From positions 62,001 to 126,000 of the forward strand of contig JAOAAU010000009.1 of assembly GCA_026418695.1 (NCBI GenBank): a stretch of 64,000 nt of DNA. The letters run 5' to 3'. Positions 61,908 through 64,000 of the stretch are shown here, piece by piece. The translations under genes and the position numbers were made by a program. Position 1 is the first letter of the stretch. Each line of letters starts with the position of its first letter. The notes below the pieces were generated by a model. The model saw only the letters and a program-made list of their open reading frames with translations, was not told where the DNA came from and ran no database searches. Source of the DNA: Clostridia bacterium. GTDB taxonomy: Bacteria; Bacillota; Clostridia; Acetivibrionales; JAFADI01.

Positions 61908-64000
61908 TTGAACATTATTATTAAGTTTTTATTAAAGAATATTAAGGAGAAAAAATTAAGAACGGCCCTCATACTATTTTCCATTACAATTTCAGCTGCA
62001 TTGTTCTTTGCTTCCTCGGCCACAACGGATTCCATGGTGAAGATGTACACCGATCAGATCAAGAAATTCTACGGTGAATCTGAAATAATTATCGAGGCAA
62101 AAGATACAGCACCCTCCAGGTATTTTAACCCGACGCTTCCACAGGAATATAAAAGTCATCTGCAGTATTCCGTTGGTTTGTTCAGCGGTACGGGAATTTA
62201 TAAATACAAGAGAAGCGGCGCAAAAGATGAGAATGTCAGTATTAATTTGCGAGGCATCGATTGGAAGGACCAGCAAATCATCAGTAAAGTGACGCTGGCC
62301 AGTGAATTTGAAGTGGATCCTTTCCAGGGCAAAAAGATTGTCATCAGCAAGAAAACTGCCGACAAGTATGGCCTGGAAATTGGTAAAACACTTGAGTTGA
62401 TGATTGAAGGGACCAAGTACAAATTCCTGATCAGCGGTATCGCTCAAATGACCGGGCCTTTCACAGATGACGGACGATCCCATTTTGCGATCGTACCGAT
62501 GGAGATATTAAGCAGCATCTACGATCAGAAAGGGAATGTATCCACGATTTATATCAAAACCTTGAATTCTGTTGAAAAGCAGTGGATTATCAAAGGCCTC
62601 ACAGCATCCATGAAGAAACAGCATGTGCGGGAGACCATCTCCCAAAGTGATCTTCAGGAGCAGACGGGCGGTGTCACGGTTGCATTGTCCATGGCGCTGG
62701 TACTGGTACTTTTTATGAGTGTATTTATCATTTATACCTCCTTTAAGGTCATCACCACCGAAAGACTTCCCGTGATCGGAACCTTTCGAAGTATTGGGGC
62801 AACAAGAAAGGTTACGGACTTTGTACTTTTGGGCGAAAGTGTTGCATATGGTGTGATTGGAGGTCTTCTGGGGTCAGGCCTGGGTATAGGAATACTCTAT
62901 CTGATAGCTAAGGCTACGACGCCTACCTGGGATCCGGGATATAAGACTTCGGTTCAATTTACTTCAGCCCAGTTGATTACTTCATTTTTAATGGCAGTAA
63001 TTCTTTCACTGCTGAGTTCCTTGATTCCGATCTTGAAGGTATCGAGAATTCCCGTGAAAGAAATTGTTTTGAATAAAATTGAAAAGAACCAGAAAGGAAG
63101 CAAGATATGGAAACCGATTCTGGGAATCATTTTCCTGCTGGCTGCATTCTTTGTTCCTCCTGTGGCGAAAGGCGATCCCGGAATTTTAATGGATACAGTA
63201 TGCACACTCTTATCCATCGCAGCTGTCATTCTTCTGTTGCCGTATTTGGTTCGAGGTTTCGTTGCGGTATTTGAAAGACTTTATATTTATATCTTTGGCA
63301 ATGAAGGTGTCCTGGCGGTAAAGAACTTGCGAAACAATAAAAATCTTTTAAACAATGTGTCACTGCTGGCCATAGGAATATCCAGCCTATTGATGATCAA
63401 TACCGTAACTAGAAGTTCTGTGACGGAGATTATCAATTATTTCGATACCTGTATGAAATATCAAATGTTTTTCTGGGTTCCCGAGATGGATAAAAGCTAT
63501 GAACCCATACTGAAAGCAGTAGACGGTATCAAGGGCGCCAAAGGATTTTATTCGGCCAATGGCATTGAAGTCAAGGGAACCGATAAAAAGATTGATTCTC
63601 TTGAAAGTGCCAACAAAGACTTTTACATGGACTATATCGACATCACCCTGGATGGAAGCAAGGAAGCTACTCTGAAAAAACTTGAACAGCTTGAGAACGA
63701 ACGGAGTATCATCATCACAGGGGTTGTCAGAAACAAGCTAGGTGTTAAAGAAGGAGACAGTATTACCCTGAAAATGCCTGCTGGAGATAGAACCTATAAA
63801 ATCATCGCAATCTGGGATTCCATGATGATGGGCGGAAATTATGCAGCAATTGCTGAGAAGTACTTAAAACAGGATATGCAGTCTAAATATTATTCCTACT
63901 TCGCAATCAAATCGGATAAGAATCCTGAGGAACTGCTGCTTTTTCTGAAAGACAAGTTTGCCAGAAATCTGGCGAACGGGCAGACCATGAAAGAAATCAA
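61908..64000 (+). CDS. Second FtsX-like ABC permease, cut by window end
   Basis: An open frame of at least 697 codons from TTG 61908, behind GAGGTG, and running off the window. Its N-terminus (NIIIKFLLKNIKEKKLRTAL) and first bundle (FKVITTERLPVIGTFRSIGA) parallel the gene upstream, so this is a tandem paralog with the same domain order. Extracytoplasmic regions differ. The gap between the genes is 193 bp with no clear terminator, so they may be cotranscribed. The pair could form a heterodimeric permease; the ATPase would lie downstream of the window. Confidence 0.85.
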   Translation, partial: MNIIIKFLLKNIKEKKLRTALILFSITISAALFFASSATTDSMVKMYTDQIKKFYGESEIIIEAKDTAPSRYFNPTLPQEYKSHLQYSVGLFSGTGIYKYKRSGAKDENVSINLRGIDWKDQQIISKVTLASEFEVDPFQGKKIVISKKTADKYGLEIGKTLELMIEGTKYKFLISGIAQMTGPFTDDGRSHFAIVPMEILSSIYDQKGNVSTIYIKTLNSVEKQWIIKGLTASMKKQHVRETISQSDLQEQTGGVTVALSMALVLVLFMSVFIIYTSFKVITTERLPVIGTFRSIGATRKVTDFVLLGESVAYGVIGGLLGSGLGIGILYLIAKATTPTWDPGYKTSVQFTSAQLITSFLMAVILSLLSSLIPILKVSRIPVKEIVLNKIEKNQKGSKIWKPILGIIFLLAAFFVPPVAKGDPGILMDTVCTLLSIAAVILLLPYLVRGFVAVFERLYIYIFGNEGVLAVKNLRNNKNLLNNVSLLAIGISSLLMINTVTRSSVTEIINYFDTCMKYQMFFWVPEMDKSYEPILKAVDGIKGAKGFYSANGIEVKGTDKKIDSLESANKDFYMDYIDITLDGSKEATLKKLEQLENERSIIITGVVRNKLGVKEGDSITLKMPAGDRTYKIIAIWDSMMMGGNYAAIAEKYLKQDMQSKYYSYFAIKSDKNPEELLLFLKDKFARNLANGQTMKEI

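Overview
The window looks like a chromosomal segment of a Gram-positive, spore-forming anaerobe of the class Clostridia. The evidence is strong Shine-Dalgarno sites with many TTG/GTG starts, lipoproteins, ECF-type uptake, a UPF0735-hom-lysC block, HD-GYP/PilZ c-di-GMP signalling and Spo0A-box-like sites. A Ruminiclostridium/Hungateiclostridium-type relative is a guess; no 16S or marker identity was tested. No tRNA, rRNA, CRISPR array, insertion sequence or phage was seen. Nearly all genes are on the plus strand; 23290-24690 and 28311-29670 are on the minus strand.

Layout. 1-8541: xylose sensing and uptake: a YesN-like regulator cut by the window edge, a second XylF-like lipoprotein (XylFII-like), then xylF-xylG-xylH and a chemoreceptor. 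8696-11079: two-component pair with a 7TM kinase. 11243-14893: small transporters, a TIM-barrel sugar isomerase-like protein, a DUF4097-like lipoprotein and an ECF S component. 15128-20494: SEC-C protein, Spo0A-like boxes, YerC/TrpR-like repressor, DUF5317 protein and secA. 20770-26081: folC, TPR protein, GT39-like membrane glycosyltransferase, patatin. 26319-29670: thrC, cheY, oxidoreductase and a cysteine-less HMA-fold protein.

30245-44747 is the most unusual part. Two tandem receiver-HD-GYP proteins (predicted c-di-GMP phosphodiesterases) are followed by a 3040-residue nonribosomal peptide synthetase and a membrane histidine kinase. The synthetase reads YcgR-like PilZ, an unassigned GNAT-like region, then C-A-T-C-A-T and a terminal reductase. 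Its first adenylation domain carries the serine code DVWHFSLVDK, and the terminal reductase predicts release as an aldehyde or alcohol. A c-di-GMP receptor domain fused to an NRPS next to c-di-GMP hydrolases suggests a second-messenger-gated peptide-aldehyde pathway. This is the best candidate here for an undescribed system.

44899-48085: UPF0735 ACT protein, hom and lysC; with thrC at 26319 these cover most of the aspartate-to-threonine route, but thrB was not seen. 48235-49720: ECF sigma factor and probable anti-sigma. 50059-53855: DUF2339/DUF3999-type membrane pair. 53958-58046: cobalamin genes (cbiA/cobB, cobQ, cbiB). 58053-64000: a membrane-embedded LuxR-type regulator, two matched dyads upstream of a good promoter, and two tandem FtsX-type ABC permeases, the second cut by the window end.
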